From Acanthosoma haemorrhoidale (Eukaryota; Arthropoda; Insecta; Hemiptera; Acanthosomatidae): a stretch of DNA of 64,000 nucleotides. Positions 10,925 through 22,072 of the stretch are shown here, one piece after another. A program made the position numbers and the translations under genes. The DNA is taken from contig OV884012.1 in the NCBI GenBank assembly GCA_930367205.1, positions 33,762,796-33,826,795 of the forward strand, read 5' to 3'. How positions within the stretch are numbered: the first letter of the stretch is position 1; each line of letters starts with the position of its first letter. Under the pieces are notes generated by a model, which saw nothing but the letters and a program-made list of their open reading frames with translations, had not been told where the DNA came from and did no database searches.

Positions 10925-11160
10925 TCATATCCCGCTCGGTTTGCCAATGTCTAACAAAAAAAAGAAAAAAACAAATAAACTTTGGGTTGTAACACTAAGA
11001 AAGTTGGACAGTAAATTGTCGAATTAGCAGAGGGTGGGGCATGGCTCATTAGAAGATGCTGTAGATAGTGGGAAGGCCGGCCGGGATGTAGACCGTTTAT
11101 CAGATTGGCCCAAGCCCTACCTCCTGATATCAATTTGTTCTCGAGGTGGCGAGCCTTAGT
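10925..11160 (-). repeat. Dispersed repeat E, copy 1 (minus-oriented, A-tailed)
   Basis: Read on the minus strand, the block ends in GACATTGGCAAACC preceded by an A/T run. This is similar to the copy at 22412-22680, which ends in GACATCGGCAAAAAAAAC. Both also carry a GTCCAA(C/T)TTT word about 40-60 bases upstream. The A-rich end suggests the 3' tail of a LINE or SINE. The match is partial. Confidence 0.35.
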
Positions 11161-11729
11161 TTGATTTAACGCCAGCTAAGGGATTCTGCTCACGGCCGTT
11201 GCCGCAGCGGGGCACGTAGCTCCGGCCAAAGGGCCTCCATGAGCCCTTCCAGTTTTTTGACAACCCACTTCTAATTGTTGTGTCTTCACTATAGATAAAG
11301 ATATAGGCTTTAACTCACACAAGAGTTGGCCCAAAGTTTTCTGCTACTACCTCTAGTGTCAGTTAAACTATATATTCCAATATCACGGGGGGTTCCTTTT
11401 TGTCGCTAACAGCAAATTAGTTACAAAATATAATTTTAAAAATTATTTATTATATTTTTTTGTAAAACAAATAAGTATTTAAAATTCATACAAGTATTTA
11501 CGTGGAATAAATATTAATCACAAAACATATGAATCTCAAAGTCAATCTTTGGTTTCGCATTCCATTGGCCATATTCATATCCATTTCATTGCTTCATATT
11601 AAGTAGAGTAGAAAGGAAAATGTGTTGTTATTTTTATTAACTATATTTGTAGCGACCACTAACTACATAAGATAAATAACCCTATACTCTATTGTATATA
11701 TATTGCAAACAAATGTAAATAATATTACC
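11161..11729. other. GC-rich head, then AT-rich stretch
   Basis: 11161-11260 is GC-rich with several CpGs and no ORF. The rest is AT-rich. I see no family match. Confidence 0.35.
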
Positions 11730-12675
11730 AAAATATAAATCATTGTAAATATGGTAAACAATAAAACATGCAGCTAGGAGCCAATTAGTTATATGAGCTG
11801 GGGCACCAGCTGCCAATAGCAGACACTAGATCCTACCACCGAGAGACCCTTACCCGGCTCACGTCTCTTTGTCAGAGGGCGAAGAAAACCACATACTCAA
11901 CGGGCATTGGGTACTATAAAAACAGTGCTGATTGGCTACTGATGAAGCCAGCTGGGTATTTAAGACCGGTGGTTTGGGGCCTGTATATCACTCTCCTGAC
12001 AACTAACTGTTCCGTGGCTGCTCTGATGTAAACTCTGAAACTTGGCTTCTTCTTTATGAAAACCTCTGCATCTCTCTCTCTCCTCACCTCGCTACGTTTT
12101 AGTCCGGCGTTGTCAGACCCCACATCTTCCTAGTGGGACTTTCTACCTTCGTCTCTAAATCTAGCACCTCCTTGGGAAAGACCTCTCCCTAGTGGACAAC
12201 GGTTGTTGTGGCCCTGCAAGCTTACCAAGTAATGTTCCCCATGGCGATTCAGTCTGCTTCTCTCCGGTTCACACTCGCCTTTGGGATCTTGACGGATTTC
12301 ACCTACCCTCAGATACCGAGTGTGAATTCGTGGTCATTCCAAGACCACACAGACTACCTACACCACCTACCCTATACCTCTTCTCCTGAACATAGTGCAT
12401 TGTCGGGGCACGTACCTATCAAAAATGGAGTCAGATAGTAAGACCGCCATGAAACGATTGTCTAGGTTATAAACTTAATCAACCCTCACTTCGTCACCAG
12501 GGCTAGGGTAACTAGACACCGCCTTCGTGAAGACCCGACAATATTCAAAAAATTTTTCATTTTTATATTTTATTTTAGGAAAATGTTCTAAAAACCCAAA
12601 ATTTCTAGCTCCAGTTCTTCTATCTTGAACAAACCCTCCAATAACGGAGCTGTTCCAGTTACTTACACTTGGCAA
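11730..12675 (+). mobile_element. LTR-like block, possible solo LTR
   Basis: A GC-richer block with promoter-like and transcript-like features. These are a TATAAAA-type box (ACTATAAAAAC, about 11914), a second box GTATTTAAGACC (about 11957) with a pyrimidine-rich run 100 bases later, and a right edge ...TTACTTACACTTGGCAACTA. The last piece recalls an LTR end followed by a TGGCAAC primer-binding-type sequence. I could not find matching TG...CA termini, a second LTR or a target duplication. Alternatives are a promoter with a first exon, or another repeat. The ORFs at 11914-12675 have no recognisable domain. Confidence 0.25.
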
Positions 12676-13368
12676 CTAAGAGGATTAATAAAAAAAATAA
12701 CCATTGTCTTGATGATGTAAAACTGTTAATGATTAAAGTTGGTTTTCAAACTGGTTAGTCTTGAATTAATAAGGTTGATAATAGATAATAAATATTTTTT
12801 TTCTAACTTCCTATTTATTAATTCTAACATTAATTTGGCTATTTCAAGTTAAATGCTAAATTCAAAATTGTTTACGTCACTATTTATGAAAAAACGTAAT
12901 AGTATTTTATATTGGGCATAGAGTGGTGGGTGGGCTCAGGATTGTGTACCCCTTCATGATTCTAGTAGTGAGTAATGATCAGAAATGGCATCAGCTTGAA
13001 TTACAGTAACCAGCAGTCCATTAATAACGAAGTAGTTACCCTTCCATGTTTTAGTGATTGTCAGACGAGCCACTATCTGGCTTTCAGTGAGAAACTTGGA
13101 AAAATATGCTGAACTTCTAATCTCAACATCTCAGTTTGCATCCTTCCAAACATTGCTTATAGAAAATTTAATTTAATTTGTGCTAGAATAGTTATTTTAT
13201 TGGTTTCATTCACTTGTCGATTATTAACAATAAACTGTGTAAAAACTCTTTTGTTTTTTAACAAAATTACAAAATTATTTTTACGATGATTAATAATTAG
13301 TCGTTATAAAATCGATTCACTCGTGAGAGTTATATTATGAAACAGATTATCACTTACTTTGGTTGTAG
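12676..13368. other. AT-rich stretch, nothing recognised
   Basis: No supported feature. Confidence 0.4.
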
Positions 13369-13456
13369 GGTATTCCTACCGAATCTTTCTGTGGCAGCAA
13401 AATTGAAAATGAGGTCTCCTCGATTTGTACCTCTTCAAAGGAAGGTCATTTTGCAG
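13369..13456 (+). CDS. Candidate exon, unknown protein
   Basis: A GC-balanced 88-base segment sits in AT-rich DNA. It is preceded by TTTGGTTGTAG (acceptor-like) and followed by TTTTGCAG|GTGAAT (donor-like). The frame is open across it and reads GIPTESFCGSKIENEVSSIC, then TSSKEGHFAG. It stays open for about 22 further codons past the donor. The residue composition is protein-like rather than AT-skewed. No partner exon with matching phase was found, so this could be part of a decayed element. Confidence 0.28.
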
Positions 13457-14216
13457 GTGAATTAGGATTATCCCGAGGCTGTATTTATAGGACTATGTCG
13501 CATAAATCTATATTTTAAATGTGGTATGAATGAGATTGCTTTTCGGGTCAGATTATAGCTTTCTTAAAATAAAATTAATTTACTAGAAGTACAACGGAGA
13601 GGAGGGTGGTAGGTTGAGTCATTACGGCCCAATGAAGACCAGCCTACTTCAAAGCCCTAGAGTTCCACAACTCGTATATATGTTAAATGATCAACGTTAT
13701 CCTAAACATATCTTCCCTATACATATTCTGGGCTAGTTGTCCTAAGGTTTTGAATGAGGCCTCTAGCACAGAGTAGGTTATCTGTTTAGTGTAACTGATA
13801 CCAACGTTTGCCAACATAGACCATGGACCAAGGTTAATTCACAATGGTAAATGAAAAATGAAGGCTGTAAAATATGGAGAAGCCAAATTATGGTTAAATA
13901 TACTTAGGACTTATGTTGAAATCTTGTTTTTGAGAATTTATGTCCTGTCTACCAGGACAGGACTGGGGTGCCACCTGTACTCCCAGTTGGCCTAGGGGTG
14001 CTTGTGGCTTGGTTCTTACCATAGTGCTCACTCGGATCCATAACATTTCCATACAGAATTAAAACCCTAAAATGTTCACAATTTTTTTGTGTCGTAAAGT
14101 AATGATTAAAGGTAGTGTAAATAGAAAATCAAAATCAATAAAATGATCACATCGGGCGTCAATTGACATGCCCTTGAAAAAAAAGTATGGTTGACTAATA
14201 AACCACCAAACTATCC
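13457..14216. other. Mixed composition; small hairpin
   Basis: A short inverted repeat (TCCTGT...ACAGGA) lies near 13950-13970. On the minus strand a short open segment (VLILYGNVMDPSEHYG) sits between a TTTTAG acceptor and a GTAAGA donor at about 14023-14069. It is too short to call. Nothing else is supported. Confidence 0.3.
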
Positions 14217-14590
14217 CTAACGACTGCAATAATGAATAGAAAAAGTGGGCGATGGGAATACTCCCACAGAATTTAACTTTCCCCTTCCCCCGCCTCCTTC
14301 AGCAGTGATAAGTTCGGTCCTCAAAAAGCAGATGGCGCGTAGAGCACTCGGTTGATAAGATTCTTTGTCCTGCGCCCGCCAATTAACTACTGCCTTTTGT
14401 TTCAACCACATCATTTGCATGCCGTGACCCCCCACCCTTCCCACTTCTTTTCATTGTCTCAACAGTTGAAATAATATTTTAATTTAATTTTCCCTCGGGC
14501 GAGCGGTGCTGGAAAAAAATCATCGCTTGTTTCCCGATAAAGGGCAGTTTCGTTTACTTCTGTGCTCCTATAAATATCAGAGTAGCAGCT
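14217..14590. other. GC-rich island; candidate regulatory element
   Basis: A GC-rich block with a low-complexity 75-codon minus ORF and no splice or domain support. It contains CATTTGCATG (octamer-like), CCCGATAAAGGG (GATA/Caudal-like) and a C-rich tract. I interpret it as a possible conserved non-coding element. Confidence 0.3.
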
Positions 14591-14934
14591 TCATGAATTC
14601 TACAGCTTCCCTAGCTTTTCAGTATCAAGCTTCGAATTCAAAAGTTCAATAATTTAAGCTAATTTCGTTTAAATGAATTGTTACTTCAATTCTCTATTTT
14701 GGAACTATTGATCTTTTTCTTGAGAGAGCCTTTCTTACTTCCATCAGTTTCAACCTCATTAAGCTATCGGTTTTTTTATGGGTCTATAAAATTGTTCACA
14801 TTTATGGAACTGCTCCTAATCGAAAGAATTTCCAAGCTTTACTTTGAAGACGAATTTACGAACACAAAAGTTTATTAACGTATTTACTTCTAAGTTCAAA
14901 CACACCAGGATAAGTAAAAGATTTTTTTTATTTA
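14591..14934. other. AT-rich stretch, nothing recognised
   Basis: A 66-codon plus ORF (14678-14878) is Leu/Phe/Ser-rich, without domain or splice support. I take it as chance. Confidence 0.4.
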
Positions 14935-14939
14935 GTCAT

Positions 14940-15075
14940 TTAGGCAAGTCTCAATAAGTGCATACACTCGTCATATCAGGTGGAGGCCACCCATTAATAT
15001 TCACGTGAATGTAAAAATTAGGATTATACCCAGAACCTTCGTATACCCTGCACTTTCGAGGTTAAAAGCGAGTAG
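14940..15075 (-). repeat. Possible tRNA-derived SINE
   Basis: On the minus strand the sequence GGTTCTGGGTATAATCC near 15045-15020 resembles a degenerate B box, similar to the better example at 51356-51530. It is followed by a SINE-like body that includes the palindromic TTCACGTGAA. The A box is not clear. Confidence 0.3.
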
Positions 15076-15775
15076 ATTTTGCTGCCACTTGCGGCTTTAT
15101 CGGAAGTGTGACTGAAGACTTGTGATGTTCTTGTGGTATAAAAGGCCTTGGTCATTTTCCAATTTCATTTCCAAGTTTTCTTTGGAGTATTTTCCAGTGT
15201 TGGTTGAACCTTGATATTTGCTTAAAAACACCTTTTGTCATCCCACAGAGTTTTTTATTATCTTAATATTTCATTTGCTTTAGATGGCTTAAAACATCAT
15301 CTTCAGGTCCATGGAAGAGATGCAACCTCAACGGCCGTAACCCTGTTACTCCTGCCGGGACTAAAACATAACACGTACAATGACTTCAAAAGTTAATAAT
15401 CAAAAGTTAAGACCACATGGCAAAGTTTTTAATACTTACTTACTATGTATGGTGTCCTAGTCCTAATCAACTCCGCAGTTTTGGTGCATGTTGAGATTAT
15501 CAAACCTGGAGTAATGATTGAACACGCTTGAAAGTATTTTCCATCACTTGCCCTGTGGCGAATATACTTACAAGTTTGAGCTGACAGAAGGTGCAGTAGG
15601 CCAACAATTTAAATAATGGCCAAACATTAATAACCCTAATTCTCTCTGGCCTAAAGCTAAAGTGGGTTTTAATAAATTTCTTCCGTACTACTGGCTCCGA
15701 GCGAATTCAAAAGGAAATTAAAGGGCAAATTAAATCCTATCTTTTTAGCCCATAATTATATTTGCGGGAGATAAG
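15076..15775. other. AT-rich stretch, nothing recognised
   Basis: No supported coding or repeat feature. 15120-15180 includes a GTATAAAAGGCC TATA-like box, with no gene start detected downstream. Confidence 0.35.
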
Positions 15776-15850
15776 AGACTAGGGGGCCACAAAGGACTCT
15801 GCCCGGGGCGAAGGACCTAATTGCTTGCCATGTATCCTTTTCCTTAATAT
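15776..15850. other. Small GC-rich island
   Basis: A short GC-rich stretch (GGGGGCCACAAAGGACTCTG and following) lies next to the exon candidate at 15861-15916. It could be regulatory or intron sequence. Confidence 0.25.
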
Positions 15851-15860
15851 TTTCTTACCT

Positions 15861-15916
15861 ACGTCTACAGTCGTCCGGGATCTTTATCAAACTTTGCCTT
15901 CTTTGGGACAAGGGCT
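15861..15916 (-). CDS. Candidate 56-base exon, unknown protein
   Basis: On the minus strand a strong polypyrimidine tract (two T-runs, then GTCTCCCTAAG) precedes an open frame PLSQRRQSLIKIPDDCRR. The frame ends at CGTAG|GTAAGAAAA, a consensus donor (phase 2). The splice signals are good but the exon is short, and no phase-compatible neighbour was found. Confidence 0.28.
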
Positions 15917-17280
15917 TAGGGAGACAAAAAAAAACAAAAAAAAAACGGCACTTCAAAGGAACCGAATCCAATTTACCCAACGGCGACTTAATGGGGAAAA
16001 ATATTGATGTTTTTCTTGAGTTGGACTTACAAAGGAAATAATCCACTTTTAATTTCTGCTTTATTATTTTCTTTGTTTCTTTATATTCGTACTAATATAA
16101 CAACTATGTCTTTTCAAATGTTGGTAACGCGTATGTTTTATTTATCTCGGAAATATTATAGGTTTTCTGTAGCTGATTATTTGTTCTTAAACAGTATGCA
16201 ATAAATATGCTGCATAGTAACACACAGATTTATACAGAGTAACCATAATCCTAAAGCTTAAGCATACTGTTCTACCTTTCTGTTGCTACCCAAGCTAAAT
16301 CAAATCCTCCAAAGTACTTTTTAACGGAATAGCTGATCTCTGTAAGTATTAAGTAATTAACTTATTAAGTAATAAGTATTCGAAATACAGGAATATACTA
16401 ATGTGTCCATGAAAAAAATAAAATAACTCGCGCATTTTGCTATTCAAGCCAGATGGCATTGTAACTTAATAGGCAGTCCGTAAAAAGCCTTTTGTCGATA
16501 GTCCAAGTTGGCCCAACTCCTATTCCCTCTCGTCAAGACCGCAATTTTCTCTTCTCCCATTTCAGTTTCTTACTCGCATTTCTGTTAATTTAATATTTCC
16601 CCTTGCTTGATCCAGTTCCTTAAGTTCCTTCAGACATTTTCAACTTGAGGGTTGGTATTAATCTTCTGAGCTTTTCGCTTTATTTTTATAGTATTATTTA
16701 TCTTCTATATCTATTTATTACAGTTCATTGAAAGAGCCCATTTATGTCAATTATTAATTCATCGTACACTTTATAACACTTATATTTCTCACTCTAGTTT
16801 CCCCGATTCAATGCTTTATAAACTAAAAGTTTTCTTGAGACAGGAAAGGTGATGTTTTTGATTTATCAATATTTGCTACAGTATTCATTGATTTATAACC
16901 ATTTTACAGGGATCTATTAGTCCCGTGTCAATTGCGTGGTTATGAAAAAGTCACATATTAAGTTTTACTAAGTTCTCATCCTAGCATTTAATCCGTGATG
17001 TTGCCCCTCTTCTTCATACTATCCTATGACAGGCATTGTCCAATAAATCTTATTGGTCTTATATGTGACACTCAAGACTTCTGAGCAACTTAATACACCG
17101 TTTAAAATAAATGAATGTACATACCAACTTGAGCATCAATATAAATTTAGCACATGCTCTCTTTTTTTTTTTTTCAATATTTAACTTTTACTTAAATTTT
17201 AAATCTTATAAGGAAACTACGAGTGTTTTGTCCATATTTCCCAAAGGCACATTATTAGATGGAAAGTATTATTACATGCT
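15917..17280. other. AT-rich stretch, nothing recognised
   Basis: No supported feature. The ORF at 16004-16204 (+) has chance composition. Confidence 0.4.
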
Positions 17281-17745
17281 ATTGTAAAAGAAACGAGAGG
17301 AAAAAGGAGTGGGGTCTAACAGTCCATCTTAAGGAACTCCAGTTTGCCAATGTGAGATTCAAAGAAAAAAATTCCAGCCTTAGACCGCTAAATTTATCAG
17401 GAATGTAAATGTACACAAAGGCTACGAGAGTGAACCCAAGGACTGGAGAAAATTTGAGTAACAGAATTGGGGAAATATTCGAAAGTATAAACTCCTCTTA
17501 TCTCGGAAGTTCTGCAAATAAGCAAGAAGGGGCCGAAAAAGACGCAGGAGCTTGATACGGAAGGAGAACGGATGTTTTATCCAGCTTAACCCTTTGTGGA
17601 AGAGCAGTCACATTTCCATTAGGACAAAGTGGTGGGTTTCAGGAGCAAATGTTTAGGCAGTGCTCTTCTATGTCTCTGAACCACGGAGGGTTGCCATCGC
17701 TAAAACAACTACCGTTCAAGTACCTATGAATGGATGCTTGAGAAG
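17281..17745. other. GC-balanced block, unidentified
   Basis: Composition is less AT-rich than the flanks, without a long ORF or splice pair. It lies directly before a dispersed repeat and may be an old non-coding element fragment. Confidence 0.25.
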
Positions 17746-18005
17746 AATCCTTAGTCTGCTATGAATAAGGCACAGGATAATGAACTTCTATCTACTAGTC
17801 TATGGTCGGCTTTGCTGAATTGTTTTTAATATAGTTTTACTTATTTAACCTATTGACCGATGGAAAATTTGGCAGGTATTCTGTAAGCAAAACTAGTTTT
17901 TTTAATTATTTACACCCTTATATACCCCATTTAGGGCTGAAGGGAGACTATTCTATATTTAGTAAGTCATACACTTACTGAAGTGAAATAAAATCGTTCT
18001 CCCGC
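17746..18005 (+). repeat. Dispersed repeat B, copy 1
   Basis: It shares long stretches with 21875-22072: ATGAATAAGGCACAGGATAA near the start, GGTCGGCTTTGCTG, CCATTTAGGGCT, and the ending CACTTACTGAAGTGAAATAA. Copies differ by substitutions and indels, so the family is old. There are no coding features. I cannot assign a class; the fixed 3' end ending in AAATAAAATCG suggests a SINE or LINE tail, or a MITE. Confidence 0.75.
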
Positions 18006-18079
18006 TCATAAATTTTGAAACAAAGCACTCACTTGAATTGAATTATGACATTTGGAATTATTAACCGACAGAATGAAAG

Positions 18080-18580
18080 TCTAAAGTAGAGGTGGAGACA
18101 ATGCTTAATGAGCCTCATTGTGAAGCAGTTAGGCAGCCCATGGACACCGACAAACACGGAATCACGAGAGCCTGCCGACCGTTTGCTGTTGGCCTAACGT
18201 CGTTACTGCACTGTCGTGTTAGTTCAAAGCGGATCCTCCGGCTACCAATTGTCTTGCAACCTCGTTATACTGTTAGGGAGGTGCAGTACGGGTTATAATC
18301 AGTTTTTGAGGCCACCCCCAACATCCGGGCCCTTGTTACATGGGAAATGAACATTGTTGAACATCGGTTATGTTCATTGTTCACAAACGAGGCTGCAGAC
18401 AAAACAAAGGGCTTATATTTTATGTAAGGGCTTCCCCACACGAGGGCGGTTAAACTATTTCATACGTACCAGGCGTTGATACAGTAATATATTACAGGTA
18501 TGTTCAACTTATCCATTGTCGGCTTGGAGAACTCCATTGTTCTCGAAGGAATACGGGAGCAGTCTGGGACAATGCACCTG
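18080..18580. other. GC-balanced block, unidentified
   Basis: This block has a 68-codon plus ORF (18092-18298) with no motif, and a small inverted repeat TGAACAT/ATGTTCA near 18358-18376. I see no splice support. It may be a regulatory island or a decayed element. Confidence 0.25.
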
Positions 18581-19506
18581 CATCAAATCTTATTTGATTG
18601 AATTTCATTTTGATCATTCACCTGCTTACTACAACAGCAAATTCTCAATGCAATCGGGAAAATCTGCCGACATATTGTAACGTACCTAGGGCAAACTAAT
18701 TAAAGTATAAAATGAAAAATTAAGTTCTTTGATTAGACCCCACTTAGATCAAATTAATGGAATGATTCCTTATGTCAAATAGTACCTGGATCAAACGCCC
18801 TTCTGATGTAGCTTTTGAACTAATATACTGCTAATAATGATTCAATTTCATTTTCAGAAAGTCAAATTTGATGTACATACCATCAATTAATTTAAAAGAA
18901 AAAAATTTATTGATTGTACCAGGTATTATACGGTTATGTCTGGAGGAGTACATCAAACTATTTATATTTAATTGAAAGAAGTTTTATCAAAGGAAAACAA
19001 TTTGAATCGCTAAACAGGGCCCTAGAGTCCCAAACCTGCAATTCTAGGCATTCGACGCGCTACTAAACCTTTTTTCGCAACGCTAAACTTCACTAAATCA
19101 AGTAAACCCTGAACTCACCCAGTTGAAACAAACATTTGAAATAAAAAGGAAGAAGAAATTTACCCACAACAGTTGACATTTTCTCAGATAGTAATTAATG
19201 TAGTATGCAGTAATAAAATACAAAAATATGATTTTAATATGTTCGAAGTTAACATATGATGATAACTCTAATTCTAAAAAATACTTGAAATATTCTAAAT
19301 AAAATTTATTCTACAATACACCTATAGTAAAACCAATTCATGAACTTAAATTTCGGAAAATATTTTCTATCCCAGTGCGTAAACATGTGAGGTTTGATTA
19401 TGTAAAATAGCAATAACTTCTTGTAAAATGAATCTCAACCTATTTTTCTGAAGAAACACTTTTTAGGACTGTTTGGTTAAACCTTCATGCTACCATAGAA
19501 TTTTCA
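18581..19506. other. AT-rich region upstream of the coiled-coil gene
   Basis: It presumably holds the promoter and 5' UTR of the gene at 19507. An acceptor-like ACACTTTTTAG at about 19457-19467 would allow a 5' UTR intron. In-frame TGA near 19428 closes the reading frame upstream of the ATG. No clear TATA box. Confidence 0.35.
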
Positions 19507-20778
19507 ATGTATCGGGGAGATTTTGGTTCAGGTCAAGATAGTGGAGATGATGATCAACCAATAGGTATTAGCAATGAATGTAAGTCATTAATTGATCAAA
19601 TATTTAAGTTCAATTATTCAGAGGCCCCAATTTATGGTGAAGCTACCGAAACAGACATAGAAAAACAAGATGTTAGCTACAGACTACTAGAAGAGGAAAA
19701 TTTTGTTCTTAAAAGCCAAGTATTATCTTTACAAGAATCAATCCATTCAAAAGAAGTTGAAATTAACGATCTAAAGACAAATTTTAGGAAACGTCAATGC
19801 AAAGTAGACGAACAGGAATCTTGCATTGAAGAGATTTCACTTCTTGACGTAGGAGACGTAATTAAAAGAATAGGTAATACGATAGAAGATATTGTAGATG
19901 AAAAAATAAGAGAGCCACTAAAAAGTAGAGATAGTTCAAATTTAAGAATTAGTGAATCATCTAAGGAACACGTCATTGATAATATAACTACCAGTTCAGG
20001 TGACATTTCCATTCTAACTGCCGGAACTACCAGAAAAGATCTTTTAACCCACTCTGATTTGGAAAAAAATGAATATAGCACATTTAATGAGACAAGAGAA
20101 AATGAAATTCTTACTTCACAAAATTTGAAAGAAAATCGACTGGTAACATTGGAAGACAGTTACCTTGCTGCAAAAAGTGAAAATTTAGTTTTGAAAGACA
20201 AAATAAAAACATTGACAAGCAACGTCACAAAGTTAAAATCGACGGTAAACTCTTGTGGACAAGAACTGGTAGAATATGACAAGATATTATCTTTAATTAA
20301 AAAAGAAAGGTACAACATAATTAGTGAACTCAGGCAGGCTAAGCAAGATTGCAACGCGTTGAAAATTAGCAATGACTATCTCGAGGGTAGGGTCTTTGAT
20401 CTCGAAAACCATTTGCAATCGCAAGAAATATGTCAAAGGTCGGAAGATAATACCCAACTCAAGCTGTTGCAATGCTACAAGAACAGGCTGTACGAAGCGT
20501 TCAAGGAATTGACAGTGAAGGAGGGTCAGATAGAGCAACTTAATGGTTCCATCAATGAATTTGAGGATAAGTTCAAGGTTGATAAGAGCTCGCTGGAGAC
20601 GGAGTATTTCGAACAGCTGAGAGAGTCCGAAGAGCGGCTCAAGCTGCAGCACGAGGACGAAGTGAAACTGCACGAGACAATAAGGCAGCAGTGGAAACTC
20701 ATTGACCATCTTCAGGTCTTAGCTGAGACCAAGGACAAGAAACCTTCCTCCAGGATGAACTGTTTGAAGGATAACTGA
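19507..20778 (+). CDS. Intronless coiled-coil protein, 423 residues
   Basis: An uninterrupted ORF from ATG (19507) to TGA (20776-20778), far longer than chance in this AT-rich DNA. The acidic N-terminus (SGQDSGDDD) is followed by Leu/Glu/Lys heptad-like segments at about residues 57-95, 205-305 and 318-405, separated by a Ser/Thr-rich linker (about 140-200). There is no signal peptide, membrane segment or enzymatic motif. This fits a structural or adaptor coiled coil, for example cytoskeletal or centrosomal, but I do not recognise the family. From about 20400 the codons become distinctly GC-richer (GAGCTC, CTGCAGCACGAGGAC) than in the first 300 codons. The absence of introns, unlike the neighbouring genes, suggests a retrocopy or single-exon gene. 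A poly-A signal follows nine bases after the stop. The minus ORFs at 19794-20709 are shadows. Confidence 0.85.
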   Translation: MYRGDFGSGQDSGDDDQPIGISNECKSLIDQIFKFNYSEAPIYGEATETDIEKQDVSYRLLEEENFVLKSQVLSLQESIHSKEVEINDLKTNFRKRQCKVDEQESCIEEISLLDVGDVIKRIGNTIEDIVDEKIREPLKSRDSSNLRISESSKEHVIDNITTSSGDISILTAGTTRKDLLTHSDLEKNEYSTFNETRENEILTSQNLKENRLVTLEDSYLAAKSENLVLKDKIKTLTSNVTKLKSTVNSCGQELVEYDKILSLIKKERYNIISELRQAKQDCNALKISNDYLEGRVFDLENHLQSQEICQRSEDNTQLKLLQCYKNRLYEAFKELTVKEGQIEQLNGSINEFEDKFKVDKSSLETEYFEQLRESEERLKLQHEDEVKLHETIRQQWKLIDHLQVLAETKDKKPSSRMNCLKDN

Positions 20779-20786
20779 TTTAGATG

Positions 20787-20792
20787 AATAAA
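20787..20792 (+). terminator. Poly-A signal of the coiled-coil gene
   Basis: AATAAA lies nine bases after the TGA stop. This gives a very short 3' UTR if used. Confidence 0.6.
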
Positions 20793-20814
20793 TATATATA
20801 AGTAGATTATATTC

Positions 20815-20965
20815 TTCTTAATATCCCGCACTCCTTAATTTCCTCCCTCCACCTTCAAGCAGGTACTCCTAGTAAAAGGATCCACTCGCCCCAAATAAAT
20901 TACCTTTATTTTATCCTTATCTATAATCTTAAAAATTTGAGAGCTAAGAAAAAAAAAAATCTTCT
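20815..20965 (+). repeat. Dispersed repeat C, copy 1 (A-tailed)
   Basis: It shares with 26031-26240 the blocks CTCC...CACCTTCAA..., (A)CTCGCC/AGCCCAAA(A)TAA, TTTATTTT and the end TTTGAGAGCTAAGAA followed by an A-run. The common 3' end plus poly-A tail is typical of a LINE or SINE 3' terminus on the plus strand. Confidence 0.7.
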
Positions 20966-21004
20966 TGATAACAAAAACTCGTATTAAATGTTAAGTTTAG
21001 AGGA

Positions 21005-21390
21005 AATGGCTGTCAATGGCCGAGTTTACTGAATTGTTTTAATATAATTTTGTTTGCTTGACCTATTTACCGAGGGAAAATTTGGGAGGTATATTGGTTC
21101 AAGGAGTGTCCATGGTTATCCCTAAGGTCCACCGTCAAGACCCCTTTACACAACCAACCAGCAATGTGAGGGGAAATGAGGGATGACAGAAGGAGTTGAC
21201 GTGTAGGTGGAGGGAACAGATGGCCATTTGATGAAATAGTTTCAGGGTACCTATTGACCGACGGAAATTTTTGGAGGAATGTTGGTTAAAGGAGAGTTTT
21301 TGGTCAATTATGTTTATCCCTAGGTTTTTGACGGTGGAGCAAAAAATGAAGTGATGGTTATTAAGGGTTGAAGCGGGGATATCGGCAAAG
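21005..21390. repeat. Repeat D, internally repetitive and related to repeat B
   Basis: The phrase CCTATT(T/G)ACCG(A)GG...AAATTTGG(G/C)AGGTAT occurs at about 21061-21093 and again near 21250-21285. It also occurs inside repeat B copy 1 (17850-17882). The segment therefore contains two degenerate sub-copies plus unique GC-rich filler. No coding potential. Confidence 0.6.
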
Positions 21391-21874
21391 GATCCAAGGA
21401 GGAAAAATATGTTTTATTTATTTTATTTACAAGCAATCTAAATTTTTTTAAATATGACTAAAATAAGTAAGGTAGGAGTAGAAAGTGAAGAGGCGCTGTT
21501 AGGTGTTACCAACTCAACTCCATTGATGCCCCACTCTATCTAAAATTCTATCCCGTGCATAAATAAATTCCTTAAAACAAAAAAATAATTTGTCACTATC
21601 AATACGCTATGGAATGGTTAATAATATACACCAATGGACATTAGTCGGTGGTGATCAAAACGTCATCGACACTTCCATCAATTTTTGTTTGCTTTTTTTC
21701 ATTCACAATACTTTTATGTATTGCTCTTAACTGTTTAGATATACTTAAAATAAGCCCCCAAATATTGAGAGGCTTTAATAAAGTCTTATAATTAGAAAAT
21801 AAATATTTTCCTGCCAACACCCGTTTAATTATATGTAATATGTGGTAGGACTTATGTGGAATATGACTATGAAA
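21391..21874. other. AT-rich stretch, nothing recognised
   Basis: No supported feature. Confidence 0.4.
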
Positions 21875-22072
21875 ATAATATGGCTACTACGAATAAGGCA
21901 CAAGATAATGGACTTCTGTCCACTAGCCTGTGGCCCGGCTTTGCTGCATTGGTTTTAAAATAGTTTTTGTTATTTTAATTTTTGCATCCTTATGCACTTC
22001 ATTTAGGGCTAACAGGTCGACTATTCTATTAGAAGTGATACACTTACTGAAGTGAAATAAAATCGCTTTCCA
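21875..22072 (+). repeat. Dispersed repeat B, copy 2
   Basis: Starts GGCTACTACGAATAAGGCAC and ends ACTTACTGAAGTGAAATAAA, matching repeat B copy 1 (17746-18005) with a shorter middle. A 30-base fragment of the same family, TGGCTACTACCGATAAGGCA, is at 41608-41640. Confidence 0.75.

Noticed and set aside
20293..20709. 138-codon minus ORF
   Set aside because: Antisense shadow of the coiled-coil CDS; Leu-rich composition comes from the antisense of Gln/Glu/Lys codons.
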